The translations under genes and the position numbers were made by a program. Positions 16,874 through 24,016 of a DNA stretch of 32,609 bases are shown one piece after another (position 1 is the stretch's first letter; each line of letters starts with the position of its first letter). The notes under the pieces are model-generated. The model was not told the origin of the DNA, did no database searches, and saw nothing but the letters and a program-made list of their open reading frames with translations. Source of the stretch: Calothrix sp. HK-06 (GTDB taxonomy: Bacteria > Cyanobacteriota > Cyanobacteriia > Cyanobacteriales > Nostocaceae); assembly GCF_001904745.1 (NCBI RefSeq), contig NZ_MRCD01000100.1, positions 1-32,609 of the forward strand, read 5' to 3'.

Positions 16874-17926
16874 TCAAGCTCCGCTATCTACCAACGCGCA
16901 AAACTCTTTAGTATACATAGCTTTATTCCAATTCTTTGCTGCTCGTACTTGAATTGGGGTCATATATTTGGCATCTCGCATATCAGTCCCTTGAAGGTCT
17001 GCACCCGAAAGGTCTGCACCACTTAAATTGGCGCCACTGAGGTTTGCGAACTGAAGTTTTGTTCCAACAAGATTGGCGCCTTGGAGGTCTGCATTCTGTA
17101 AATTGGCACTTTGAAAATTAGCACGCTGGAGATTTGCATTCTGTAAGTTTGCTCCTTTCAAATTCGCAAATTGTAATTTGGTTTGATAAAGGTCAGCACC
17201 CTGTAAATCTGCTCCTCTTAAGTCAGCACTCACTAATGTCGCTTGCTGTAAGTTCGCCATTTGTAGGTTAGCTTCTACAAGTTTGGTCCTTTGCAGGTCT
17301 GCTTGTAAAAGATTCACCTGCTGTAAGTTAGCTTTCTCGAAATTTGCTTGCTGTAAATTTGCTTGCTGTAAGTTAGCTTGCTGCAAGTTCGCTTTGTAAA
17401 ACAATGCTTCTTGAAGATTCGCTTGCTGTAAATTAGCTTGCTGAAGGTTTGCTTCCTTTAGCTTGGCTTTTTGAAGATTCGCTTGACTTAAGTCCGCACG
17501 CTGCAACTTTGCCTCTTGAAGATTAACTTGCTGTAAGTCCGCACGTTGAAGTGATGCTTCCTGAAGTGTTGCGTAACTCATGTTAGAAAACGAAAGCTTT
17601 GCTCTGTAAAGGTCTGCTTTTTGTAGGTCTGCTTTTTGCAGGTTTGCACTTTGAAGTAAAGCTTCCCGAAGTACTGCTTCTTGGAGATTCGCCTGCTGAA
17701 AATTGGCAAACTGGAGTTTTGCTTGTTCTAGGTTTGCCATTTGCAGGTCAGCAAACTGAAGGTCTGCTTGTTCTAGTGTCGCTCCTTGAAAATTAGCATC
17801 TTTTAATACAGCGCTGCGAAAGTCAGCCATCCGAATCACAGCGTTGCAAAAGTCAGCGTTCCGAAGGTTTTGACCGCGAAATAGTTGACCGAGAACATTT
17901 TGACCGGAGAAGTCCTGTGCAGCCAT
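16874..17926 (-). CDS. Pentapeptide-repeat protein
   Basis: Protein of 350 residues, almost all of it A(N/D)LXX pentapeptides (about residues 15-320), predicted to form a right-handed quadrilateral beta-helix. There is no signal peptide or membrane segment. Many repeats are nearly identical NLQQA units in the middle (about 130-220), and Gln is very frequent. The C terminus leaves the repeat with AKYMTPIQVRAAKNW and KEFCALVD, an ending seen in other cyanobacterial pentapeptide proteins. Function is unknown; members of the family serve in gyrase protection, carbon metabolism and heterocyst envelope formation, and nothing here decides between them. The gene stands alone, with a terminator-like hairpin 130-155 bases upstream of its start. 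Confidence 0.93.
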   Translation of the reverse strand: MAAQDFSGQNVLGQLFRGQNLRNADFCNAVIRMADFRSAVLKDANFQGATLEQADLQFADLQMANLEQAKLQFANFQQANLQEAVLREALLQSANLQKADLQKADLYRAKLSFSNMSYATLQEASLQRADLQQVNLQEAKLQRADLSQANLQKAKLKEANLQQANLQQANLQEALFYKANLQQANLQQANLQQANFEKANLQQVNLLQADLQRTKLVEANLQMANLQQATLVSADLRGADLQGADLYQTKLQFANLKGANLQNANLQRANFQSANLQNADLQGANLVGTKLQFANLSGANLSGADLSGADLQGTDMRDAKYMTPIQVRAAKNWNKAMYTKEFCALVDSGA

Positions 17927-18580
17927 AACAACATAAAAAAATTACATACCTTGAGATTGTCTGGTATATTCCAGATAAAGTCTTGCAAGCACTATACATT
18001 TCATATTCATTTTGGAGATACTAGTGATTGGAAAGATACAGAAAATTCAAGAAAAAAGCGAACTTCCGCAAAAGAAGTTCGCCTATACGCTGAGGGAAAA
18101 CTGTAATTTCATGCTCCATAGCAGAGTTAAACTATAACGAAACAGTCTATGTATATTTTTTTTATTAAAGTTTTAAAATATACGTTTATTGTCTTGAGTA
18201 AGACGTAAATCACACTCGGACTTTTAACCTTTTTCTTTCTTTCACTTAATTAAAATATCAAACGCCCTAATACTTACATTTCGGTTTCGACTATGCAAGC
18301 TTTTATACTTTCGCTTTATTGAAAAAACACAATTTTACAATCTTTATATTTTTTTCCAAGAAAAAAATATGTAGTTTATAATACATTGTATTCAGTATTG
18401 AGCAAGTGTCAATGAAGCTCAAATCGTAAATATTTACGTGCAAACCGTTATTTATCATTAATAGTTCATGATTTCTTTATAATACTTCTAGGCATATTTA
18501 TGTATAAGTTCGTTTAAGGAATTGTAAAGCAGGTCTTAATCAGTATTGTAAAATGTAACTATATGGGTCTTTATTGAAAG
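17927..18580. other. Long AT-rich intergenic region
   Basis: About 650 bp with no convincing protein gene on either strand. It must hold the promoter of the pentapeptide gene (-) and that of the three-gene membrane/stress operon (+). It contains a small hairpin (tctgg/ccaga, 17960-17975) and the minus-strand terminator at 18058-18082. The rest, 18100-18560, is very AT-rich and I see nothing recognisable in it. Confidence 0.5.
18052..18082 (-). terminator. Minus-strand terminator with no annotated gene upstream
   Basis: Stem gcgaacttc (18058-18066) and gaagttcgc (18074-18082), 9 perfect pairs with a 7-base loop. Read on the minus strand it is followed by six T residues (18057-18052), the form of a rho-independent terminator. 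On the plus strand there is no T-tract. No minus-strand gene lies in the 480 bases that would feed it, so it may end a small RNA or attenuate the pentapeptide gene downstream. Confidence 0.7.
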
Positions 18581-18877
18581 ATGATTACAGTTGTAGTAAC
18601 TATAAATATTCTGATTTCCCTAATATTGCTGTATATAGCTTGGAGAGTTTGGTTGTTAAAGCGGTCGTTTACGAATTTGAAGAATGCTTTCAATGCAGCT
18701 TCGCGTAATTCTTACGCAGTTCTTTCGACTCTTCCTAACTTTCTTTACGCTCGACAGACAGTCATTAAAAATTTACGTCAACGGAACCAAGGTTTAGAAT
18801 CACAGTTTCAAAAATCCACTCAGGCATTAAGTATACTGCTCATAGTCTCACGATTCTGGCGCCGTCGTGGTCAATAA
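18581..18877 (+). CDS. Small membrane protein, function unknown
   Basis: Protein of 98 residues with one N-terminal transmembrane helix (about 3-26), a basic middle and a hydrophobic stretch before RFWRRRGQ at the C terminus. I do not recognise a domain. It begins a run of three same-strand genes with the YtxH-like and DUF948 proteins, with gaps of 98 and 27 bases, which suggests a shared operon and a role in the same envelope or stress process. That association is inference. The ATG at 18581 has no strong ribosome-binding site. Confidence 0.65.
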   Translation: MITVVVTINILISLILLYIAWRVWLLKRSFTNLKNAFNAASRNSYAVLSTLPNFLYARQTVIKNLRQRNQGLESQFQKSTQALSILLIVSRFWRRRGQ

Positions 18878-18975
18878 TTTAACTTTTGGTTAAATTTTTT
18901 GATGATTATTTGTTTTTAATGCCAGATGAGGTTCTTTGGCGCATAGAATGGTTAAAAGGGGAGAGGAAGCATAAA

Positions 18976-19323
18976 ATGTCTAATAAAGGTTCTGGAAAAT
19001 TTTTTGGTGGTTTAATGCTAGGAGCTACGATTGGCACCTTAACTGGTTTACTCGTGGCGCCACGTACTGGTAAACAAACCCGTCAATTATTGAAAAAATC
19101 TGCTGATGCTTTACCAGAATTAGCAGAAGACTTATCCACCAGCGTTCAAATTCAAGCTGACCGCATATCAAGTAGCGCTTTGCGAAACTGGGATGATACA
19201 TTAGTACGATTAAAAGAAGCTTTAGCAGCAGGTATTGATGCCAGTTTTAGAGAAGCAAATGCCATTAGACAGAGAGATCAAGACCTTGACTCAGATACAA
19301 TGAACCAGCAGTTAGATAACTAG
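18976..19323 (+). CDS. YtxH domain-containing protein
   Basis: Protein of 115 residues. The N terminus has the YtxH pattern: a glycine-rich hydrophobic helix (FFGGLMLGATIGTLTGLLVA, 9-28) followed by PRTGKQTRQLLKK, then a long amphipathic helical region. Such proteins are small membrane-associated proteins linked to general stress in Bacillus and widespread in cyanobacteria; the molecular role is unknown. ATG 18976 is chosen because gagaggaag lies just upstream and the family motif begins directly after it; the frame stays open upstream to about 18886. It lies 27 bases before the DUF948 gene. Confidence 0.85.
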   Translation: MSNKGSGKFFGGLMLGATIGTLTGLLVAPRTGKQTRQLLKKSADALPELAEDLSTSVQIQADRISSSALRNWDDTLVRLKEALAAGIDASFREANAIRQRDQDLDSDTMNQQLDN

Positions 19324-19350
19324 ATAATTATATTTGGTAATTATATCATC

Positions 19351-19914
19351 GTGGCAGAACCTTTGTTTTGGCTAGGTTTATCTCTTCTTTTAGTCGCTGC
19401 TAGTTTAGCTGCCGTATTAGTTGCCGCTATTCCAGCATTGCAGGAATTAGCGCGTGCAGCTCGCAGTGCAGAAAAATTATTTGATACGCTGTCGCGAGAA
19501 CTACCTCCTACTCTCGATGCTATTCGCACCACAGGTTTAGAAATTACCGACTTAACTGACGACGTTAGCGAAGGAGTTAAAAGTGCCGGTCAAGTCGTCA
19601 AGCAAGTTGACCAAAGTCTTGAAGGTGCCCGAAAACAAGCGCAAAATGTACAAGTAGGCACTCGTAGTCTTTTGACTGGCATCAAAACAGCCTGGAAAAC
19701 TTTTACACGTCCAAAAGCTTCGCGTAGAACTTCCGAGCGGCAACCATTACGCGACTGGGAATATCAACAAGAAAATCGGCGCCAGAAAGAGGAAATTTAC
19801 CCAGGTGACGATATATATGAAGGATCAGTAAGTTGGGTAAATGGCTACGATAAGAAAAAAATAAATAATGACATATATCCAAAAACCGTAAAACCCGCTG
19901 ATACAGAAGATTGA
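19351..19914 (+). CDS. DUF948 domain-containing protein
   Basis: Protein of 187 residues starting at GTG 19351. One N-terminal membrane helix (about 4-27) is followed by a helical, methyl-accepting-protein-like region (about 30-115: LARAARSAEKLFDTL, TTGLEITDLTDDVSEGVKSAG, VVKQVDQSLEGARKQAQ), typical of DUF948. The C-terminal 60 residues are polar and probably disordered. DUF948 genes commonly lie next to YtxH genes, as here. Function is unknown; a membrane-linked stress or envelope role is inferred from context. The stop codon is followed at once by a 9-bp tandem repeat. Confidence 0.85.
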   Translation: MAEPLFWLGLSLLLVAASLAAVLVAAIPALQELARAARSAEKLFDTLSRELPPTLDAIRTTGLEITDLTDDVSEGVKSAGQVVKQVDQSLEGARKQAQNVQVGTRSLLTGIKTAWKTFTRPKASRRTSERQPLRDWEYQQENRRQKEEIYPGDDIYEGSVSWVNGYDKKKINNDIYPKTVKPADTED

Positions 19915-19947
19915 CCTGGCAACGGATGTAACGGATGTAACGGATGT
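19915..19947. repeat. 9-bp tandem repeat abutting the DUF948 stop codon
   Basis: After TGA come cctggc and three perfect copies of aacggatgt (19921-19947). The same ctggc plus three-unit repeat follows the ABC exporter stop at 12122-12153, in the same orientation relative to the gene. Confidence 0.85.
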
Positions 19948-20059
19948 AATCGCTAATCACACGTTACAAGAGCGTTACCGTTGCTAAAATATCTGCTTTT
20001 AGTGGGAAAATAATCAGTTAAATCAACCAGAGTATAAATTATTCAATGTAGGATTTTTC

Positions 20060-20260
20060 ATGATTACTCAAGATTGTATACATACAAACTCAGTGGAGAC
20101 AGACGAAAGCTTACGGCGCCAAATTGAAATCAAGAAAGCCCAACTTCAAATAGCACGCCATTCCAACATGCATCTTGTTGCTAAAACCCTACAGCAGCAA
20201 TTAGAAGAACTTGATAATAACCGTAACTTCAACGCATTAATGACCTTATTCGATGATTAA
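20060..20260 (+). CDS. Hypothetical protein, 66 residues
   Basis: Small polar protein that I do not recognise. Residues 17-52 form a probable amphipathic helix or coiled coil (ESLRRQIEIKKAQLQIARH and KTLQQQLEELDN), and it ends in an acidic LFDD. A taggat motif lies 11 bases before the ATG, which gives modest support for translation. It contains one GGCGCC like its neighbours. A strong hairpin lies just after its stop (20269-20289). It could be a small regulatory or adaptor protein, but nothing shows this. Confidence 0.5.
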   Translation: MITQDCIHTNSVETDESLRRQIEIKKAQLQIARHSNMHLVAKTLQQQLEELDNNRNFNALMTLFDD

Positions 20261-20268
20261 CTCATGTG

Positions 20269-20289
20269 GCACAGGCATCCTGCCTGTGC
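20269..20289. repeat. Dispersed hairpin (acaggcatcctgcctgt type)
   Basis: A perfect 9-bp stem gcacaggca/tgcctgtgc with a tcc loop lies 8 bases after the stop of the 66-residue ORF. It shares its core with 25910-25929 after the PBP2 gene. It lacks a T-run, so termination is uncertain. Confidence 0.7.
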
Positions 20290-20394
20290 ATTAAATTATG
20301 CAAGATATCGGAAATATTAAGTTGTCATTATTGCAAGAGCGATGCAAAACATGAAAAGATAATCAATGAGGTTGCGACAGGTTTGAATCAATTC

Positions 20395-20559
20395 ATGGAT
20401 AGGTTTCTTAAGATAACTGAGAGATTTAATACATCTCAAAAGAAAGTGATAAGAGAGTTTATAAAATTATATGTAACAACAGAAACATCTTACCAAGACT
20501 CGAACATAGAACGAGTAACCAAATTTTGGAATGAGTGTGATCATCCACACATTTCTTAG
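20395..20559 (+). CDS. Doubtful small ORF, 54 residues or a gene remnant
   Basis: The open frame extends from 20266, but its first part is the dispersed hairpin and so is unlikely to be coding. From ATG 20395 the product would be 54 polar residues, including a ITERFNTSQKKVIREFIKLY helix. I do not recognise it and there is no convincing ribosome-binding site. It might be the end of a decayed gene, since the frame upstream (about 20310-20394) also reads as plausible protein. It converges with potB, where a second permease gene would often be found. Confidence 0.25.
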   Translation: MDRFLKITERFNTSQKKVIREFIKLYVTTETSYQDSNIERVTKFWNECDHPHIS

Positions 20560-20599
20560 TGTGTTCGCATAGTGTACCATAGGCAATCACCGATTTTTA

Positions 20600-21577
20600 T
20601 TAACGTTTCGGCGCCGCTTCCCCAAATTTTATCAGTAATGCGATGGCGATACTTACTATCATTATTAATGCCATACTTAAGGCTGACCCAAAACCCCAAT
20701 TTTGTGTTGCTCCCAAGAATTGATTGTATATCAAACGGGCGCCTGTCATGCTAGAGGCACCACCTAGTAGTTCAGGGTTGACGAAATCTCCTAGTGTGGT
20801 GATAAATACTAAAAATGAACTTGCTGCTACTCCGGTTATCACTTGTGGTAATGTTGCTTTATAGAACACTTGTACGGGATTAGCACCGAGGTCTGCTGCT
20901 GCTTCGAGTTGACGTTTGTCTAATTTTTCGAGTGAGGCATATAAAATTAACACCATATAAGGTAAAGCACTATAAGTCATGCCAATATAGACGGCAGTAT
21001 TTTGGTTAAGGATATTTAGTGTGGGTAAGCCGAAGCTATTTAATATAGTGTTGAGTAAACCTGTAGGACGCAAAATTGTTATCCAGGCATAACTACGAAG
21101 TAACGAAGAAGTCCATAATGGTAGTACAAATCCGATTAAGAAAAGATTTCGCCATCGTTGCGGCACTAGTTGAGCTATCCAGTAAGCGACAGGAAAGGCT
21201 AAAATCAAGCAAATTGCTGTTGTGCCAAGGGCAAATGAGAATGAGCGTCTAATTACTTGTAGATAAATTGGGTCAAGTATACGAGTGTAGTTTGTTACTA
21301 ATGCTTTCCAAATGAAACCGTTTGGGGGGCGCCAGTTTTGAAAGTCTAGAAACTGGTTGTAGTTTGTGATGCCACCTGGGTTGACTATATCTCCTGGTCG
21401 TATACCTGGTACTAAACTTAGCTCGAATATAATTAATGTTGGCAGTACTAATAGTAATATGAGCCAAACACCTGCTGGCACCAGTAGTAAAAATGGTTCT
21501 AACCATTTTATTTTTGGTTTCGTGCGCTGTATTTTTCCGACTTCGACAGTTTGAGGTAATGGATATTGTGTTGACAT
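20600..21577 (-). CDS. potB: Polyamine-type ABC transporter permease (PotB family)
   Basis: Inner-membrane permease of 325 residues with about six membrane segments, the first at 28-52. The binding-protein-dependent permease (EAA) motif is clear at about 224-245 (LEAAADLGANPVQVFYKATLPQ) and should contact the PotA ATPase. Together with potA and potD upstream it forms a spermidine/putrescine-type importer. The start is 33 bases after the potD stop, with taggag in the gap. The N terminus carries a polar extension of about 25 residues. No second permease (PotC) follows; the next ORF downstream is on the other strand. The family assignment is firm; the substrate is inferred. Confidence 0.9.
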   Translation of the reverse strand: MSTQYPLPQTVEVGKIQRTKPKIKWLEPFLLLVPAGVWLILLLVLPTLIIFELSLVPGIRPGDIVNPGGITNYNQFLDFQNWRPPNGFIWKALVTNYTRILDPIYLQVIRRSFSFALGTTAICLILAFPVAYWIAQLVPQRWRNLFLIGFVLPLWTSSLLRSYAWITILRPTGLLNTILNSFGLPTLNILNQNTAVYIGMTYSALPYMVLILYASLEKLDKRQLEAAADLGANPVQVFYKATLPQVITGVAASSFLVFITTLGDFVNPELLGGASSMTGARLIYNQFLGATQNWGFGSALSMALIMIVSIAIALLIKFGEAAPKR

Positions 21578-21610
21578 AATTTTATTCTTAACTCCTAACT
21601 TCTTACTTTC

Positions 21611-22696
21611 TTACGCGCTGGTGAGTTGAGTCCAATAGCGTTCGTACATTTCTTCTGCTTCACCTATGGGAGAGAGACGTTCGCATTTTGCGAGTACTTC
21701 TTCTTTGGGGAATAGGGTGGGTTTGGTTTGTATTTGTTTCGGTAGTTGTTCAAATGCTGCACGGTTGGGAGTTGCTAGACTTTGACGTAGGGAAAGCTGT
21801 GCTGATACTTCTGGTTGTAATAAGTAGTTTATCCATGCATAGGCGCCTGTTGGGTTTGGTGCGCTTTTTAATATGGCAAGTGTGTCTGTCCACAAGGAGG
21901 TTCCGCTTTTGGGTATTGCGTATTGTAGTTTGGGATTTTCTTTGGTGAGTTTTATGGCATCGCTGGAGTAACACATTGCCAAAAGTAAGTCTCCAGCTAA
22001 GATTTTGTTTCGCCAAGCATCTGTATCAAAGCCAGAAAGTGATGGTTTCAGTTCTTTCAGTTTTTCGTATGCTTGTTTCAATTCGCTTTCGTTCTTTGAG
22101 TTATAAGAATAACCCAACATTTTTAACGTTCCTCCAAAGACTTCGCGGGTGTCGTTGAGTAAAGTCATTTTTTGATTGAGTTTTTCACGGTTTTTCCACA
22201 AGTATTCCCAGTCATCTGGAGGTGTTGTGATGATTTCTGAGTTATAGATAAAACCTGTTGTTCCCCATGTGAAGGGTATGCTGTAACGGTTGTTGGGGTC
22301 GTAAGGAGGATTTTGAAATTGTGGAAATAAATTATCGAACCCTATTAGTAAATTATGTTTGATTTCGTTTAGTAATCCTTTTTCTACCATCTTCTGTACT
22401 ACGTAGTCAGATGGATAGATTACACTATAGGCGCCTCCTCCTCCTGCTTGGATTTTTGCCTGCATGATATCGTTAGATTCGTACAGGTCTGCAAATAATT
22501 TAATCCCTGTTTGAGCAGTAAAGGTTTTGAGTAATTCTTTATCGTCGGCGTATTGTGTCCATGTATATAAATATAGTTGGTCACGCTGTTCGGATGTTGC
22601 CGCATTGGCTCGAACATTGCCAAGTTTCCAACCACAACCAGCTAACGATAAACCCGATAAGCTTAATAAGGCTTTTATTAAATTTCTTCTATTCAT
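21611..22696 (-). CDS. potD: Polyamine-type ABC substrate-binding lipoprotein (PotD family)
   Basis: Protein of 361 residues from ATG 22696, preferred over an upstream in-frame start at 22738 because the signal peptide begins here and gggga lies just upstream. The N terminus MNRRNLIKALLSLSGLSLAGC combines a Tat-like twin-arginine motif with a lipobox ending in Cys21, so it should be a lipid-anchored periplasmic protein, possibly exported folded. The rest follows PotD/PotF binding proteins: LYLYTWTQYADDKELLKTF, DLYESNDIMQAKIQAG, IYPSDYVVQKM, IPFTWGTTGFIYN, and a C-terminal ERYWTQL. The start lies two bases after the potA stop, which implies a shared transcript. Polyamine binding is inferred from the family. 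Confidence 0.9.
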   Translation of the reverse strand: MNRRNLIKALLSLSGLSLAGCGWKLGNVRANAATSEQRDQLYLYTWTQYADDKELLKTFTAQTGIKLFADLYESNDIMQAKIQAGGGGAYSVIYPSDYVVQKMVEKGLLNEIKHNLLIGFDNLFPQFQNPPYDPNNRYSIPFTWGTTGFIYNSEIITTPPDDWEYLWKNREKLNQKMTLLNDTREVFGGTLKMLGYSYNSKNESELKQAYEKLKELKPSLSGFDTDAWRNKILAGDLLLAMCYSSDAIKLTKENPKLQYAIPKSGTSLWTDTLAILKSAPNPTGAYAWINYLLQPEVSAQLSLRQSLATPNRAAFEQLPKQIQTKPTLFPKEEVLAKCERLSPIGEAEEMYERYWTQLTSA

Positions 22697-22698
22697 TT

Positions 22699-23790
22699 TT
22701 ATTCCCCAATAGCTATACAATCGGTTTCTGACCACCATGCGTATATAGGGGTGTTTGGGTCAGGAATTATGCCTGCTGTATTTGGTTGCATGACGGTAAT
22801 GTGAATTGTTGGTGCAATTTCAACTACGTAGTTAACTCTAGTTCCCAAATACATGACATTGATGAGTCGTCCTTCAAAGCAATTCTTTTGTACGCTGGGT
22901 TTATATAGCGATAGCTGAATTTTCTCTGGACGCACGCTAACTGTTACTGACTGCATCTCTTGGGGTGAGTGTTCTGTACGACTAACGATTATCTTTAGCT
23001 GTTGTTTTGTTAAAACTTGTAAATTATTAGCGTTGATGTCAACGATTTGACCAGCGAATAGGTTAGTATCACCGATAAAATCAGCAACAAATGCTGTTCG
23101 GGGTTGTTCGTAAATTTCTGCTGGGGTGCCTATCTGCTCGACTTTGCCTTTATTCATGACGGCAATACGATTACTGAGTGAGAGTGCTTCTTCTTGGTCA
23201 TGTGTCACCATAATGAAGGTTAACCCTAGCTCTCTGTGCAGGTTAGATAATTCTAACTGCATTTCTTTACGTAACTTTAAATCAAGGGCGCCGAGTGGTT
23301 CATCGAGTAATATAACAGCTGGACGATTCACTAATGCACGTGCTAAAGCAACTCGTTGTTGCTGTCCACCCGATAGTTGGGCAGGATGACGAGCTTGAAA
23401 CCCCTCCATTTTGACTTGCGCTAATGCGTCTTTAACACGAGTTTGGATTTCTGAAGAAGGTAGTTTTTTCAAACGTAAACCAAATGCGATGTTATCCCAA
23501 ACGTTTAAATGATTAAATAAAGCATAACTTTGAAAGACAGTGTTAACAGGTCTTTTGTAAGGTGGAACGTTTGCCATTGACTCTCCACGAATGAACAATT
23601 TACCTGCGTCAACAGTTTCAAATCCTGCTATCATTCGCAATGTCGTTGTTTTTCCACAACCAGAGGGACCCAATATACTAAAAAACTCGCCCTGTTTTAC
23701 GTCTAAATCTATGCCGTGTACTGCTGGTTCTTGGTTAAAAAACTTGAAAGCTCCTTGCAGTTCCACATCTACTAACCTAGTTTTTGTCAT
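22699..23790 (-). CDS. potA: Polyamine-type ABC transporter ATPase (PotA family)
   Basis: Protein of 363 residues from ATG 23790, with cagggt upstream; an in-frame start at 23823 would add 11 residues. It has Walker A GPSGCGKT (41-48), Q-loop Gln87, signature LSGGQ (139-143), Walker B VILLDE (159-164), D-loop and switch His197 (VTHDQEEA). The C-terminal part (about 230-363) is the TOBE-type regulatory domain of PotA/MalK ATPases, with SVRPEKIQL near 285. First gene of the potA-potD-potB operon, divergent from the PBP2 gene across some 225 bases. It powers uptake of the PotD ligand through PotB and a second permease that is not encoded here. Confidence 0.92.
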   Translation of the reverse strand: MTKTRLVDVELQGAFKFFNQEPAVHGIDLDVKQGEFFSILGPSGCGKTTTLRMIAGFETVDAGKLFIRGESMANVPPYKRPVNTVFQSYALFNHLNVWDNIAFGLRLKKLPSSEIQTRVKDALAQVKMEGFQARHPAQLSGGQQQRVALARALVNRPAVILLDEPLGALDLKLRKEMQLELSNLHRELGLTFIMVTHDQEEALSLSNRIAVMNKGKVEQIGTPAEIYEQPRTAFVADFIGDTNLFAGQIVDINANNLQVLTKQQLKIIVSRTEHSPQEMQSVTVSVRPEKIQLSLYKPSVQKNCFEGRLINVMYLGTRVNYVVEIAPTIHITVMQPNTAGIIPDPNTPIYAWWSETDCIAIGE

Positions 23791-23823
23791 ATTACCCTGA
23801 TTATCCCTGACAGCTTGCCACAT

Positions 23824-24016
23824 AACCCCTAATTCAGTATTAATACTTAATTTGAACCTATTTTATGTAGCCTATTAGGCAGACAAGAAATAGCTCTTTG
23901 GTTTATTGTACCCATCAATAATAAAAACACCCATTTCAATCTTATTGATTAAATCCCCGATGAAACTGACCTCAGTCGTATATAAATAACAATATTATTA
24001 AAATTACAGTACTTAT
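23824..24016. promoter_or_regulatory. Divergent promoter region between potA and the PBP2 gene
   Basis: AT-rich region that should hold promoters for both directions. A short palindrome gcctattaggc (near 23870-23880) might be an operator. I looked for an NtcA-type GTA-N8-TAC site and saw none. Confidence 0.35.

Noticed and set aside
16950-17800. Dense regular short repeats resembling a CRISPR-like or satellite array.
   Set aside because: The period is about 15 bases and in frame; it encodes pentapeptide repeats, with no spacers or unique inserts.
17885-18106. Open frame of 73 residues on the plus strand after the pentapeptide gene start.
   Set aside because: It overlaps the pentapeptide N terminus in antisense and runs through the terminator hairpin at 18058-18082; composition looks non-coding.
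20534-20566. Alternating gtgtg/cacac/gtgtg segments that could form competing hairpins, like an attenuator.
   Set aside because: The stems are only five pairs, there is no T-tract, and no gene lies downstream on that strand.
23824-24016. Nitrogen-control (NtcA-type) site before potA.
   Set aside because: I looked for GTA-N8-TAC by eye and found no match with a suitably placed -10 hexamer.
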